Part shown: positions 18,693 to 27,463 of the stretch, one piece after another
How positions within the stretch are numbered: position 1 is the first letter of the stretch
Layout: every line of letters begins with the position of its first letter
The notes under the pieces: generated by a model
Told to the model about the DNA's origin: nothing
What the model saw: the letters and a program-made list of their open reading frames with translations, nothing else
The model's database searches: none
Position numbers and translations under genes: made by a program
Source of the DNA: Staphylococcus sp. GSSP0090
GTDB taxonomy: Bacteria > Bacillota > Bacilli > Staphylococcales > Staphylococcaceae
Direction: 5' to 3'
Length of the DNA: 63,075 bases
Assembly (NCBI RefSeq): GCF_013391405.1
Contig: NZ_JACBFD010000026.1
Coordinates: 1-63,075 of the forward strand

Positions 18693-19883
18693 TTATTTGT
18701 TTGCGATTGCAACTACACCTGGTAATTCTTTACCCTCAAGATATTCTAATGATGCACCGCCACCAGTAGAGATGTGACTGAAATCATCACCATAACCTAA
18801 TGAAATTGCTGCAGCTGCTGAATCTCCGCCGCCAATGATTGTATTAGCATCTTTTAATTCAGCGATAGCTTCACAAACACCGATTGTACCTTTAGCAAAA
18901 TTACTTAACTCAAACACACCCATTGGTCCGTTCCATACAACTGTATGCGCACCTTGTAATTGTTCTTTAAATAATTCAACTGATTTTGGTCCAATATCCA
19001 TTGCTTCTTGATCCGCTGGGATATCATCCACTGAAACTTCAGTGATTTCAGCGTCATTAGAGAATTCTTTTGCAACTTTACAATCAACCGGTAAGACAAT
19101 TTGGTCTCCTGCACGGTCTAATAATTCTTTGGCAAAATCAACTTTATCTTGTTCTAATAAAGATAAACCGATTTCTTTACCTTGTGCTTTAAAGAAGGTA
19201 TAAGACATACCGCCACCAATAAGCACTTTGTCAGCAATCTTCAATAAGTTCGTGATAACGCCGATTTTGTCAGAAACTTTGGCACCACCTAGAATTGCAA
19301 CTACAGGTTTATCAGGGTTTTCAACTACGCCACCGATATATTTAATTTCTTTCTCCATTAAGAATCCTGCAACTGTTTCTAAATTAGAAGCAATACCCAC
19401 ATTTGAAGCGTGTTCACGGTGCGCTGTACCAAATGCATCATTTACAAATACATCGCCAAGTGAAGCCCAGTATTTTCCTAATTCAGGATCATTTTTAGAT
19501 TCTTTTTTGCCTTCTACATCTTCAAAACGTGTATTTTCAACTAATAAAACATCGCCTTCATTTAGATCTTTGACAGCTTGTTCTAGTGTTTCTCCACGTG
19601 TTTCAGGTACAAAAGTGACCTCTTTACCTAGTTGTTCTGTTAATGCATTCGCAACAGGTTTTAAAGTTAATGCTGCTTTATCGCTTTCTTCTTTCACTTT
19701 ACCTAGATGTGAAAACAATACAACTTTTCCGCCTTGTTCAACAATGTATTTAATTGTTGGTAAGGCTTGAACGATACGATTATCGTCAGTAATCTCTCCA
19801 TCTTTCATCGGCACGTTAAAATCTGCGCGAACAAGTACAGTTTTACCTTTTAATTCTAAGTCAGTTACAATTTTTTTAGCCAT
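18693..19883 (-). CDS. pgk: Phosphoglycerate kinase
   Basis: The ATG at 19883 follows GAGGAGGAAGC and gives a 396-residue protein starting [21 protein letters not shown] longer in-frame reading from 19982 lies in the terminator-containing gap and has no ribosome binding site. Family motifs are [16 protein letters not shown]-like [14 protein letters not shown], the nucleotide-binding [10 protein letters not shown] and the C-terminal GGGDSAAA. It makes ATP and 3-phosphoglycerate from 1,3-bisphosphoglycerate. It lies downstream of gapA behind an intergenic hairpin. Confidence 0.98.
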   Translation of the reverse strand: MAKKIVTDLELKGKTVLVRADFNVPMKDGEITDDNRIVQALPTIKYIVEQGGKVVLFSHLGKVKEESDKAALTLKPVANALTEQLGKEVTFVPETRGETLEQAVKDLNEGDVLLVENTRFEDVEGKKESKNDPELGKYWASLGDVFVNDAFGTAHREHASNVGIASNLETVAGFLMEKEIKYIGGVVENPDKPVVAILGGAKVSDKIGVITNLLKIADKVLIGGGMSYTFFKAQGKEIGLSLLEQDKVDFAKELLDRAGDQIVLPVDCKVAKEFSNDAEITEVSVDDIPADQEAMDIGPKSVELFKEQLQGAHTVVWNGPMGVFELSNFAKGTIGVCEAIAELKDANTIIGGGDSAAAAISLGYGDDFSHISTGGGASLEYLEGKELPGVVAIANK

Positions 19884-19920
19884 GTAAGCTTCCTCCTCTA
19901 AATGGAACAATAAATTAAAA

Positions 19921-19950
19921 TAAGCGGAGAAGCGTTGTGCTCCCCGCTTA
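19921..19950 (-). terminator. Partial terminator between gapA and pgk
   Basis: On the reverse strand TAAGCGGGGAG-CACAACG-CTTCTCCGCTTA forms an interrupted 11-bp stem followed by TTTTAATTT. It lies in the gapA-pgk gap, where partial termination would give more gapA than downstream message, as known from gapA operons of Bacillus. Confidence 0.7.
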
Positions 19951-20016
19951 CTCCTAAGCTTATTGTTTAAATTTAACAGCACATTAAAGTTGTTAAATTT
20001 ATTTTTTTACATCAAA

Positions 20017-21024
20017 TTATTTAGCTTGAGTTGCTAAGTGTTCTAATGTACGTACTAATTGTGAAGTGTAAGACATTTCGTTATCGTACCAAGCTGCTAC
20101 TTTAACTAATTGACGGTCGCCAACAGTCATTACACGAGTTTGTGTTGCATCAAATAATGAACCGTAAGTCATACCGATTACGTCTGAAGAAACGATTTCG
20201 TCTTCTGTGTAACCAAATGATTCGTTTGAAGCATTTTTCATTGCAGCATTTACATCTTCAATGTTTACATTTTTTTCTAAAACAACTGTTAATTCAGTTA
20301 AAGAACCAGTTGCTACAGGTACACGTTGTGCACCACCGTCTAATTTACCATCAATTTCAGGAATTACTAAGCCAATTGCTTTAGCAGCACCAGTTGAGTT
20401 AGGGATGATGTTTTCAGCAGCTGCACGCGCACGACGTTTGTCGCCTTTTCTGTGTGGCGCATCTTGTGTGCTTTGGTCACCAGTGTATGCGTGGATAGTA
20501 GTCATGAAACCTTCTACTAAACCGAAGTCATCATTTAACACTTTAGCAACAGGAGCTAATGAGTTAGTCGTACATGAAGCACCTGAAACAACTGTTTCTG
20601 AACCATCTAATTCTTGGTGGTTCGTGTTGTAAACGATTGTTTTTAAATCGCCAGTAGCTGGAGCAGAGATTAATACTTTTTTAGCACCAGCATTGATGTG
20701 TGCTTCTGCTTTTTCTTTATCAGCGAAGAAACCAGTACATTCTAATACAACATCGATATCTAAGTCTTTCCAAGGTAATTTGCTTGGGTCTGGCTCAGAG
20801 AATGATTTAACTTCTTGTCCGTTTACGCGGAAACCGTCATTTTCAACTTCAACTTCTCCTGTGAAGCGTCCTTGCATAGTGTCATATTTTAATAAATGTG
20901 CTAACATTTCGTCATCTGTTAAGTCATTTACTGCTACTACGTCGATTCCGTCAACGTTTTGAATTCTTCTGAATGCTAAACGACCAATTCTACCAAAACC
21001 ATTAATTGCTACTTTTACTGCCAT
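20017..21024 (-). CDS. gapA: Glyceraldehyde-3-phosphate dehydrogenase (glycolytic)
   Basis: The 335-residue enzyme begins [20 protein letters not shown] (NAD-binding GxGxxG), with the catalytic cysteine C151 in [12 protein letters not shown] and the active-site histidine in [10 protein letters not shown]. It oxidises glyceraldehyde-3-phosphate to 1,3-bisphosphoglycerate with NAD+. It follows cggR by 40 bases (a good AGGAGG site is present) and belongs to the cggR-led transcript, so expression should respond to glycolytic flux through CggR. Length is normal for GapA. Confidence 0.98.
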   Translation of the reverse strand: MAVKVAINGFGRIGRLAFRRIQNVDGIDVVAVNDLTDDEMLAHLLKYDTMQGRFTGEVEVENDGFRVNGQEVKSFSEPDPSKLPWKDLDIDVVLECTGFFADKEKAEAHINAGAKKVLISAPATGDLKTIVYNTNHQELDGSETVVSGASCTTNSLAPVAKVLNDDFGLVEGFMTTIHAYTGDQSTQDAPHRKGDKRRARAAAENIIPNSTGAAKAIGLVIPEIDGKLDGGAQRVPVATGSLTELTVVLEKNVNIEDVNAAMKNASNESFGYTEDEIVSSDVIGMTYGSLFDATQTRVMTVGDRQLVKVAAWYDNEMSYTSQLVRTLEHLATQAK

Positions 21025-21064
21025 TAAAATGGCCTCCTTTAAAAATGATATTTAAAAAGTGTAA

Positions 21065-22093
21065 TCACTTTTTATTACTGTTATTTACGATTGCACTTGC
21101 TGCACCTTCGTCTGTAATTAATACAGTGTTTTTTGGAGCAATAGAAAGGTAAGCTTTAATTGCTTCTCCTTTAGATTTACCCCCAGCTACAGCAAATATA
21201 AACCTTTTCGATTCAAGATCTTCTAATTGTAGTCCAATTGTTTTCACTTTATGGACGATATCGCCTTGATCATCGAAATAATATCCAAATGCTTCTCCCG
21301 AGGCATTGTGATGTTGAAGTTTTTCTATAACTTCATTTGGTGATTGACGTCTTCGCGCCATCTTCAGCGCATCACCAATGCCGTGGATTGTAATATTGGA
21401 TTCTCTGATTTTTTCTAAGGTGTGAATAACGGAAGGTTCTAACATAAGTGTATTGTATGTTGTTTCACTCACATTATCTGGAACATATAATGTTGTATAA
21501 TCACCATTCGTTTGTTGTGCCATACTCGCCGCAATGGTGTTTGCTTGATATACAACATTTTCACCCAGTCCACCTCTAGCTGGAACAAAGAAAACATCAT
21601 GTGGTTGTTTATGCATTGCCTCACTAACATAGGCCATTGTCGACCCACCAGTTACAGCTACAACGGCATGATCATAAAGAACATCTTCAACCAACTGTCC
21701 TGCCTGTCTCGACAATTCAATTTTTACTGCTTGATCTGTTTCAGAATCACCTGGTATGACATAAACTTCTTTGATACCATACTGTTCTTTAATCAATTGT
21801 GAAAGATGATGATCATCAGAAAAAACATTAAAATAACTACTTAACTGACGGACAGTTGCTTCGCCTTCTTCAGTGATTTCCATGCCTGTTGGTTTAACCT
21901 TGATCAATTCTTGTTGTTTTAACATGTCTGTTTCAGAACGTAATACACGTTCAGTTAAATCCATATATTCACTTAAACTACGTCTACCTACGGGTTGGTG
22001 CTTAGCAATAGTAGTGAGAATTGAAAAACGTCGATACATTTTTTCAACAAGTTCTGGCACAAGTTTTTGTTGAACTTTTATCAAATCATTCAC
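21065..22093 (-). CDS. cggR: Central glycolytic genes regulator CggR (GapR)
   Basis: I take the GTG at 22093 (VNDLIKVQQKLVPELVEKMY), which follows GGAGGAGGA by five bases; the ATG seven codons earlier precedes that site. The 342-residue SorC/DeoR-type repressor has an N-terminal winged helix (residues about 15-75) and a C-terminal sugar-phosphate-binding domain with GGSTMAY and GVAGGKSKGEA-like loops. In Bacillus the inducer is fructose-1,6-bisphosphate. It heads the glycolytic operon and has an operator-like palindrome in its own leader at 22154-22167, so it should repress itself and the genes behind it. Confidence 0.95.
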   Translation of the reverse strand: MNDLIKVQQKLVPELVEKMYRRFSILTTIAKHQPVGRRSLSEYMDLTERVLRSETDMLKQQELIKVKPTGMEITEEGEATVRQLSSYFNVFSDDHHLSQLIKEQYGIKEVYVIPGDSETDQAVKIELSRQAGQLVEDVLYDHAVVAVTGGSTMAYVSEAMHKQPHDVFFVPARGGLGENVVYQANTIAASMAQQTNGDYTTLYVPDNVSETTYNTLMLEPSVIHTLEKIRESNITIHGIGDALKMARRRQSPNEVIEKLQHHNASGEAFGYYFDDQGDIVHKVKTIGLQLEDLESKRFIFAVAGGKSKGEAIKAYLSIAPKNTVLITDEGAASAIVNNSNKK

Positions 22094-22153
22094 TACTATC
22101 CTCCTCCGTTTCATTATAAAGGGTCAAGTTCCAACCATAGGTTGACTTTTTCC

Positions 22154-22210
22154 GTCCCTAGCGGGACAAAAAAATATAACCTCTTATATTTGCAATAATA
22201 CTACTATCAA
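22154..22210 (-). promoter_or_regulatory. cggR promoter with CggR-type operator
   Basis: On the reverse strand TTGATA (22205-22210) and TATAAG (22183-22188) are 16 bases apart, a good sigma-A promoter. Just past the expected start lies the perfect palindrome GTCCC-GCTA-GGGAC (22154-22167), followed by GGAAAAAGTC. The GGGAC motif matches the Bacillus CggR operator half-site, and its position would block transcription elongation or initiation. A second inverted repeat, CCAACCATAGGTTG, lies between it and the start codon. Confidence 0.75.
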
Positions 22211-22469
22211 TTTGAAATTGCAAGAGAAATACTCATTGCTTAATTTCTTCGTATTCGTCTTAAATATGCTTTCATTATACTAAAATACCTTACATAAGTA
22301 TAATTACCCGATTAATGAGTCACTAATCATAAATTAAGATATTTTCTTTGGCTAGCAATAACCAAGTAACCCCTTATGATATTGCCTTACGTATGCATAG
22401 AGAATGATTGCTTCCAAAATATTTAATCTATAAAATAGAACTGTAACTTATCAACTGGGAGGAATATGT

Positions 22470-22697
22470 ATGTCACAGAACGATCATCCAGAGGTCATTG
22501 ACCCAAACGATCAACGTTATAAAGATGAAAATTATTTCAAAAATAATAAACAGCCAGATGATTTCAATTCAAATCAAACATTTCATTATTCAAAAAACAT
22601 AGGTTGTGGTTGTGGACCCTTGGGTTGCCTAAGCGGTTGCATTACGTTAATACTGTTATCTTCGCTCATTACTTTCTTATTAAATTTCATTTTTTAG
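22470..22697 (+). CDS. Small single-span protein with a Cys-Gly cluster
   Basis: The 75-residue ORF starts at ATG 22470 after GGAGGAATATGT. It has a charged, Asn/Asp-rich N-terminal half, then a cluster GCGCGPLGCLSGC (four cysteines, residues about 46-58) running straight into a hydrophobic helix (CITLILLSSLITFLLNFIF). The orientation is not clear, and I do not recognise a named family. The cysteines next to the membrane could be acylated, bind metal or form disulfides. It is divergent from cggR and stands alone, ending before a shared terminator. Confidence 0.7.
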   Translation: MSQNDHPEVIDPNDQRYKDENYFKNNKQPDDFNSNQTFHYSKNIGCGCGPLGCLSGCITLILLSSLITFLLNFIF

Positions 22698-22755
22698 TAT
22701 GCACGTTCAGCTGTTATAAAATACAACCTCGTGACAAAGGAATTGATCCACATCA

Positions 22756-22801
22756 AAAAAAGGACCCTGAAATCATATTTTAAATAGATTTCAAAGTCCT
22801 A
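22756..22801. terminator. Bidirectional terminator
   Basis: AGGAC-CC-TGAAATC pairs with GATTTCA-A-GTCCT around an AT-rich loop, with A-tracts on the left and T-rich sequence on the right. It lies between the convergent genes at 22470-22697 and 22811-23455. Confidence 0.75.
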
Positions 22802-22810
22802 TCATGACCT

Positions 22811-23455
22811 TTAGTCATCTTCTGAAGATGCCCCACTTGAACGTTCTTGTGTAGTTGAACGATTATTGTTACTTTGGGACGATCTTTCTTGTGTATTACT
22901 TTGGGAACTTCTTTGTTGTGTTGATGGTTCTGGTTTTTTCTGTTCAGTCGATGGTTCAGTTGTCTTTTCTTCTGTTGAAGGTTCAGAAGTCTTCTCTTCA
23001 GTTGTTTTTTCTTCTGTAGAAGGCTCACGTGTTTTTTCTTCAGTAGAGCGTTCTTCGGTTGTTTTTTCCTCTGTAGTTGCTTCTTTTGTTTTTTCAGGTG
23101 TTTTTTCTTCTGTTGTACGACGCTCAGTCGTTGCTGGTTGTTGTGTTTGCTGTGTCTGTTGCGTTTGTTGCGTTTGCTGCGTCTGTTGTGTTTGTTGTGT
23201 CTGCTGAGTTTGTTGTGATTCTTGTGTTGATTTTTCTTTATCTTTTTTGTCTTTTTCTTCTTTTGTTTTCTGTTTGTCTTTCTTATCTTTTTCTTCTTGT
23301 TTCTGATCTGCTAAACGTTCATTCGCTTTGTTTGAATGATCTACAAATGCAAAAATAGCAAAAATTAATCCACCCACTAATAATAGTACGATTAATCCAC
23401 TTATAATTTTCGCAAAACCACTCATTTTCTTGTTGTCTGGATTTTGGTTTGGCAT
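22811..23455 (-). CDS. Membrane-anchored protein with TQQ and TEEK low-complexity repeats
   Basis: The 214-residue protein has a basic N-terminus with an uncleaved hydrophobic anchor (residues about 13-37, IISGLIVLLLVGGLIFAIFA). A Lys/Glu/Asp-rich coiled region follows (50-75), then eight TQQ triplets (near 80-105) and an array of TEEKT/EPSTEEKTTE repeats to about residue 185, ending in a Ser/Gln/Asn-rich tail. There is no LPXTG motif. The low-complexity part should lie outside the membrane and cross the cell wall. An orthologue with the same MPNQNP-KKMSGFAKI start exists in S. aureus, as far as I recall, with no known function. Confidence 0.8.
   Translation of the reverse strand: MPNQNPDNKKMSGFAKIISGLIVLLLVGGLIFAIFAFVDHSNKANERLADQKQEEKDKKDKQKTKEEKDKKDKEKSTQESQQTQQTQQTQQTQQTQQTQQTQQTQQPATTERRTTEEKTPEKTKEATTEEKTTEERSTEEKTREPSTEEKTTEEKTSEPSTEEKTTEPSTEQKKPEPSTQQRSSQSNTQERSSQSNNNRSTTQERSSGASSEDD
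23138..23218. repeat. Nine-base tandem repeats coding for TQQ units
   Basis: Eight 9-base units encode TQQ, and a ninth encodes SQQ. Synonymous third positions vary (TTG/CTG and TGT/CGT/AGT on the forward strand), so the copies are not identical. Copy number probably differs between strains. Confidence 0.85.
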
Positions 23456-23746
23456 ATGCTCCCCTCACTTCAATTTATATCATAACATTTGTTTTCATAT
23501 ATGCGCATGCTTTCAATAACAAATGTATATTTTACACCATTTCATTTATTAATTAAACTTATTAACTATTTTTTAACCTAGATGTTATCTTAGCGACATA
23601 TCTATAGTAAAATACATATATAACTTAAAATTTCATACTACAGTTTAATATTAATCTATAGTAATCTTCATTTTCAATACTTTTGTCTATTTTTATTACT
23701 AATATGAATAAGCTATAATATTAACATAATAGGATGTGTTCTAATA

Positions 23747-23932
23747 TTGAAAAAACATGAACTGTTTGATGAATTTGAGGAACAAAAAACATATCAAAAA
23801 AGAGGGCTTCGTCAAATCATGATTGACAATGATCATTTCGAATCAAACGATCAAACTAAAAAGCGAGTCTCCTTCTTAATAATGATTATGTTGTTGCTGT
23901 TATTAGTCTTCGGGATAATTTTTATTTTATAA
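23747..23932 (+). CDS. Small C-tail-anchored membrane protein, 61 aa
   Basis: A TTG start at 23747 lies about ten bases after AGGATG and gives a 61-residue protein. Its first 40 residues are charged (KKHELFDEFEEQKTYQKRGL) and it ends in one hydrophobic helix (FLIMIMLLLLLVFGIIFIL). Such proteins are often small regulatory or stress membrane proteins in staphylococci, but I cannot assign a family. The next base pairs hold no terminator, and the downstream hairpin is at 24022. The start is only moderately supported. Confidence 0.6.
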   Translation: MKKHELFDEFEEQKTYQKRGLRQIMIDNDHFESNDQTKKRVSFLIMIMLLLLLVFGIIFIL

Positions 23933-24300
23933 AGCATTTCGACGCTTTAATCCTTTACCCTTTTTATCTTAAATGTAAAAAGATAGTTCCACGACGCTAA
24001 TTACGTTAACATATAAATATAGGCCTATACGCTAAGCGTACAGGCCACTACTAAAGGGAGTCAAAATTTTACCTTCGTTAGTATATTATGGGGTATACTC
24101 GAAATAATTAAGAGATGATTAATTAATATCGAAGGTATCTCAATTATAATGCGAATATGCTTTATTTTAAATAGTTCTTAATACAAGTAAATGACATATT
24201 ATTGAACAAACAATGAAAAAATTATGACCTTCAGATGTGATTCGATTGATTCACTTTAATCATTCCAACATTAGGCATTACTAAATTATGAGGTGATAAA
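23933..24300. other. Intergenic region with one strong hairpin
   Basis: This 368-base gap holds a palindrome at 24022-24046 (GGCCTATACGC with AGCGTACAGGCC, one mismatch), 90 bases after the small gene. There is no T-tract, so termination is uncertain. The remainder is AT-rich and includes the promoter side of the epimerase gene. Confidence 0.5.
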
Positions 24301-25197
24301 ATGAAACATTATTTAATTACAGGTGGTACAGGTATGATAGGCTCACAATTAGTTAAAGCTATCATACAAAGTGATGCACATATAACGATTTTAACAAGAC
24401 AGGATATGAATTCATCACACCCTAAGATTTCATACGTCAATTGGTCTCAATCAAATTGGGAAAATGAAGTGCCTGATATTGATATCGTCATTAATCTTGC
24501 AGGTGCCAGTTTAAATAAACGATGGACCAAATCCTATAAACAAACCATTATGTTAAGCCGTATACAAGCTACACAAGCTTTATATGAATTATTTCAAAAT
24601 CGTAAGCATAAACCAGAAGTGCTGTTTAATGCGAGTGCGGTTGGTTACTATAAACCTGACTTAGATCGTACGTATACTGAATTATATAAAACACTTCCTT
24701 TCGATTTCTTATCGGAAGTTGTATACCAATGGGAAAGAAAGGCGCGTCAATTTGAAACACTCGGTACACGTGTAGTGATTGGTAGGTTTGGCATGGTCTT
24801 ATCAAATCAAGGCGGCGCATTGCCAATGATGAAATTGCCTTATGACTTTTACGTTGGTGGAAAATTAGGTTCAGGACGACAATGGTATTCTTGGATTCAT
24901 ATAGAAGATTTAGTAAGAGCGTTACTTCATACCATTAATACGGAAAGTGCACGAGGCGTGTTTAACTTTACAGCACCGATTGTAGAACATCAAAATATGT
25001 TTGGCTATACACTTGCACGTGTAGCACATCGCCCTCATCATACATGGGTGCCATCATTAGCAATAAGATTAGCTTTAGGTCAAATGTCGACCGTCGTACT
25101 CGATACGCAAAAGGTCATTCCTAATAAATTACAAGCAACGCACTTTAAATTTAAATATCCTGATTTAAAAATTGCACTCGAAGATTTAGTACATTAA
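24301..25197 (+). CDS. NAD(P)-dependent epimerase, TIGR01777 / YfcH family
   Basis: The 298-residue protein starts [20 protein letters not shown], with the Rossmann GGTGMIG motif (residues 8-14). It continues with [18 protein letters not shown] and NASAVGYY, where YY plays the role of the extended-SDR YxxxK site, and [16 protein letters not shown] in the C-terminal half. This is the pattern of the YfcH/TIGR01777 group, sometimes called SulA-like or Slr1223 proteins. Its substrate is unknown. It follows a GAGGTG Shine-Dalgarno and is followed 23 bases later by a small membrane-protein gene, probably in the same transcript. Confidence 0.9.
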   Translation: MKHYLITGGTGMIGSQLVKAIIQSDAHITILTRQDMNSSHPKISYVNWSQSNWENEVPDIDIVINLAGASLNKRWTKSYKQTIMLSRIQATQALYELFQNRKHKPEVLFNASAVGYYKPDLDRTYTELYKTLPFDFLSEVVYQWERKARQFETLGTRVVIGRFGMVLSNQGGALPMMKLPYDFYVGGKLGSGRQWYSWIHIEDLVRALLHTINTESARGVFNFTAPIVEHQNMFGYTLARVAHRPHHTWVPSLAIRLALGQMSTVVLDTQKVIPNKLQATHFKFKYPDLKIALEDLVH

Positions 25198-25220
25198 ATG
25201 AGTAGGAAGCGAAATTAATT

Positions 25221-25406
25221 ATGAATACAGATCGTTTAACGCATGCTTTGTTATTGATTGCGGGATTACTATTATTAATTAATGGTATATGTGCTTTTGA
25301 ACAAAACCCAATTATGCTATTGATATCGTCACTATTGATAATCGGTGGCATATGTGTGTTAGTTGTTGCCATTAAATTCATTTGGCATAACACTCGCAAA
25401 ACTTAA
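25221..25406 (+). CDS. Small two-span membrane protein, 61 aa
   Basis: Residues about 8-25 (ALLLIAGLLLLINGICAF) and 30-53 (MLLISSLLIIGGICVLVVAIKF) form two helices, and the C-terminus (WHNTRKT) is basic. The ATG at 25221 has a weak AGGAAG site. It lies 23 bases after the epimerase gene, so it is likely co-transcribed and ends before a shared terminator. I do not recognise the family. Confidence 0.7.
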   Translation: MNTDRLTHALLLIAGLLLLINGICAFEQNPIMLLISSLLIIGGICVLVVAIKFIWHNTRKT

Positions 25407-25437
25407 AACCAACAACAATATATAAGATTTGAGATAA

Positions 25438-25475
25438 TAAAAAGCCAAACTACTTATTACGTAGCTTGGCTTTAT
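25438..25475. terminator. Bidirectional terminator before clpP
   Basis: AAAGCCAAACTAC-TTATTA-CGTAGCTTGGCTTT forms a long stem with T-rich sequence after it and A-rich sequence before it. It serves clpP (reverse) and the small membrane gene (forward). Confidence 0.85.
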
Positions 25476-25503
25476 TTAATGCTTTCTTTAATGCAATTAT
25501 ATC

Positions 25504-26088
25504 TTATGATTCTGGAACCATAACTTCGTCAACTAGACCATATGCTTTAGCTTCTTCAGCTGATAAGAAATTATCACGATCTGTATCTTGTTCAATTTTT
25601 TCAATTGATTGACCAGTACGTTCAGCTAAGATTTGATTTAATTTAGCACGTGTTTTAAGAATATGATTAGCAGCGATTTCAATTTCAGTCGCTTGACCTT
25701 GCGCGCCACCTAATGGTTGGTGAATCATTACTTCAGCATTTGGTAATGCATAGCGTTTACCTTTTGCACCTGCAGCAAGTAAGAATGAGCCCATTGAAGC
25801 AGCCATACCAATACAAATCGTTTGAACATCTGGTTTGATGTGTTGGATTGTATCGTAAATAGCGAAACCAGCAGTTACACTACCACCTGGTGAATTGATA
25901 TAAAGATAAATATCTTTTTCTGCATCTTGTGCTTGTAAGAATAATAATTGAGAAACAATAGAGTTTGCTACATTATCATCGATTTGAGAACCTAACATTA
26001 TAATACGGTCTTTTAATAAACGTGAGTAAATGTCATATGCACGTTCCCCACGGTTTGTTGTTTCAATTACAGTAGGTATTAAATTCAT
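25504..26088 (-). CDS. clpP: ATP-dependent Clp protease proteolytic subunit
   Basis: The 194-residue serine protease has its catalytic triad in place: S98 ([11 protein letters not shown]), H123 (MIHQPLGG) and D172. It forms two stacked heptamers that degrade substrates fed by ClpX or ClpC; tmRNA-tagged proteins are among them. It starts at ATG 26088 after GGAGGC. It is monocistronic, with a terminator 30 bases beyond. Its promoter carries a CtsR box, so heat and misfolded protein should induce it. Confidence 0.98.
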   Translation of the reverse strand: MNLIPTVIETTNRGERAYDIYSRLLKDRIIMLGSQIDDNVANSIVSQLLFLQAQDAEKDIYLYINSPGGSVTAGFAIYDTIQHIKPDVQTICIGMAASMGSFLLAAGAKGKRYALPNAEVMIHQPLGGAQGQATEIEIAANHILKTRAKLNQILAERTGQSIEKIEQDTDRDNFLSAEEAKAYGLVDEVMVPES

Positions 26089-26122
26089 TAATATTGCCTC
26101 CTTATTTCTAACTGATAAACTT

Positions 26123-26152
26123 ATTTTAACCTAAAAGTCAAACATGGTCAAA
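26123..26152 (-). promoter_or_regulatory. clpP promoter with CtsR operator
   Basis: AGTCAAACATGGTCAAA on the forward strand (26136-26152) fits the CtsR box RGTCAAANANRGTCAAA exactly. Its reverse complement supplies the -35 element TTGACC; 17 bases on lies TAAAAT (forward ATTTTA, 26123-26128) as -10. Repressor binding would therefore cover the promoter. Confidence 0.9.
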
Positions 26153-26241
26153 AAATAACGCTCAAAAATTTTATGAAACTTGGATTATTCTTATTGACCG
26201 TTCTCGTTAAGATTTGTACACTTATAGTATTGTGTCTTTAA

Positions 26242-26313
26242 CCCCTCGTAGTGTAATGGATAACACGTAAGATTCCGGTTCTTAAGATAGGGGTTCGATT
26301 CCCTTCGAGGGGA
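26242..26313 (+). tRNA. tRNA-Arg (anticodon CCG)
   Basis: CCCCTCG pairs with CGAGGGG, with discriminator A at 26313. The anticodon stem is TAAGA/TCTTA around loop TTCCGGT, giving anticodon CCG (reads CGG). GGTTCGATTCC forms the T-loop region. CCA is not encoded. It lies alone on the forward strand between clpP and the YitT gene. Confidence 0.95.
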
Positions 26314-26333
26314 CTTAAATAAATTAAAACTAT

Positions 26334-26376
26334 AAAAAACGATATTTTGGCATTAAAACCGAAATATCGTTTTTTG
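26334..26376. terminator. Bidirectional terminator after tRNA-Arg(CCG)
   Basis: AAAAAACGATATTTTGG pairs with CCGAAATATCGTTTTTT, with one G-T pair near the top. It ends four bases before the convergent YitT gene. Confidence 0.9.
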
Positions 26377-26380
26377 TTTC

Positions 26381-27226
26381 TTAATTCATATTTATAAAAG
26401 TACTGCCTAAAACGTCACGCACATCGTGAATCACAAGGAATGCATTTTCATCTACTTCATTAACGAGTTTCTTAACTCTTGTAACTTGTGATTGTGGTAC
26501 GACGACGTACAACATGTGCGTTTCTGTCTTCCCGTATCCGCCTTTACCAGTTAGTATAGTTGAACCTCTACCGGTAAACGCGTTGATTTTATCACTAATT
26601 AAATCACTTTTACTTGAAATAACTGTAACTGCTTTTTTCGGATTAAAACCTTCAATAATAAATGAAGTTGCACGTTCAGTAACAAACAGCATAATAATCG
26701 TAAACAGTACATTTTCTAATGGTAATACCATTACGAATGAAAGCACAACAAGTGCATCTAATATAAAGATACCTTGTGATGTTTTTATCTCGGTGTATTT
26801 ATTTACAATTTTCGCAATAACTGATGTACCACCGATTGTACTACCTGTAGAAATAACTAAGCCTGCACCAATACCAATCACAGCCCCACCAAATAAGGAA
26901 TTGATAACGAAATTATCTACGCCTAGATTAATATTTTCAGTTAAATGTAAAAATAGAGACAACGCCGTATTGGAAATCACTGTGTAGACTGCTACCGTTT
27001 TACTTAAAAATTTCCAACCTACGAATACAACAACTGTATTTATAATTAATGAGGTCCATGCCGGTGATAAACCGAATGCATACATGAGAGATAATGATAT
27101 CCCTACTGTCCCGCCATCACCTAGATTTGAACCAAGTAAAAAACAGTTTACGCCAATCGCATTTATGAATGTACCAATTAAACAAAATATAATGTTTTTA
27201 TAGTGCTTGTTTATTAAATTTTTCAT
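26381..27226 (-). CDS. YitT family membrane protein
   Basis: The 281-residue protein has five or six hydrophobic segments in its first 175 residues. The first includes FCLIGTFINAIGVNCFLLG, followed by the GDGGTVGIS loop typical of YitT (DUF161). A C-terminal soluble DUF2179 domain occupies residues about 195-281 (SFIIEGFNPKKAVTVIS onwards). The function of this family is unknown; some members are proposed transporters. It has a GGGAGGG Shine-Dalgarno and no neighbours in its transcript. Confidence 0.88.
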   Translation of the reverse strand: MKNLINKHYKNIIFCLIGTFINAIGVNCFLLGSNLGDGGTVGISLSLMYAFGLSPAWTSLIINTVVVFVGWKFLSKTVAVYTVISNTALSLFLHLTENINLGVDNFVINSLFGGAVIGIGAGLVISTGSTIGGTSVIAKIVNKYTEIKTSQGIFILDALVVLSFVMVLPLENVLFTIIMLFVTERATSFIIEGFNPKKAVTVISSKSDLISDKINAFTGRGSTILTGKGGYGKTETHMLYVVVPQSQVTRVKKLVNEVDENAFLVIHDVRDVLGSTFINMN

Positions 27227-27307
27227 AAATACCCTCCCTTTTCACTATTTTATTATGATCATTTCTAAATAATATGTTCAATATTCCCCCATCAATATCT
27301 AAATATT

Positions 27308-27332
27308 AAAAAAGACACCTATATAAGGCGTC
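27308..27332 (-). terminator. Terminator after whiA
   Basis: On the reverse strand GACGCC-TTATATA-GGTGTC, with one G-U pair, is followed by TTTTTTAAT. It ends the rapZ-yvcK-whiA transcript. Confidence 0.8.
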
Positions 27333-27463
27333 ATTAATTGAAATTCATACTTTCATTATATTAGCATATCTGTTTTATATGTGACTAGAAGAAATTAAAT
27401 TTACGCATCATTCTTTTTTGAATTAAGACATTATTTAGCAATGCTTATGGTACATCATCGTTA

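Noticed and set aside
19228..19770. Forward ORF of 180 codons within pgk
   Set aside because: It is fully antisense to a strongly conserved gene. Its Ser/Pro/Thr-rich composition is typical of the opposite strand of a low-GC gene.
22866..23207. Forward cysteine- and valine-rich ORF over the TQQ/TEEK repeats
   Set aside because: It is the antisense image of the repetitive coding sequence, and no ribosome binding site is present.
23138..23218. Short regular repeats considered as a CRISPR array
   Set aside because: The unit is nine bases without spacers and stays in frame in a real protein.
24022..24046. Hairpin as terminator of the 61-residue gene
   Set aside because: There is no T-tract and it lies 90 bases away, so I list it only as a hairpin in the intergenic entry.
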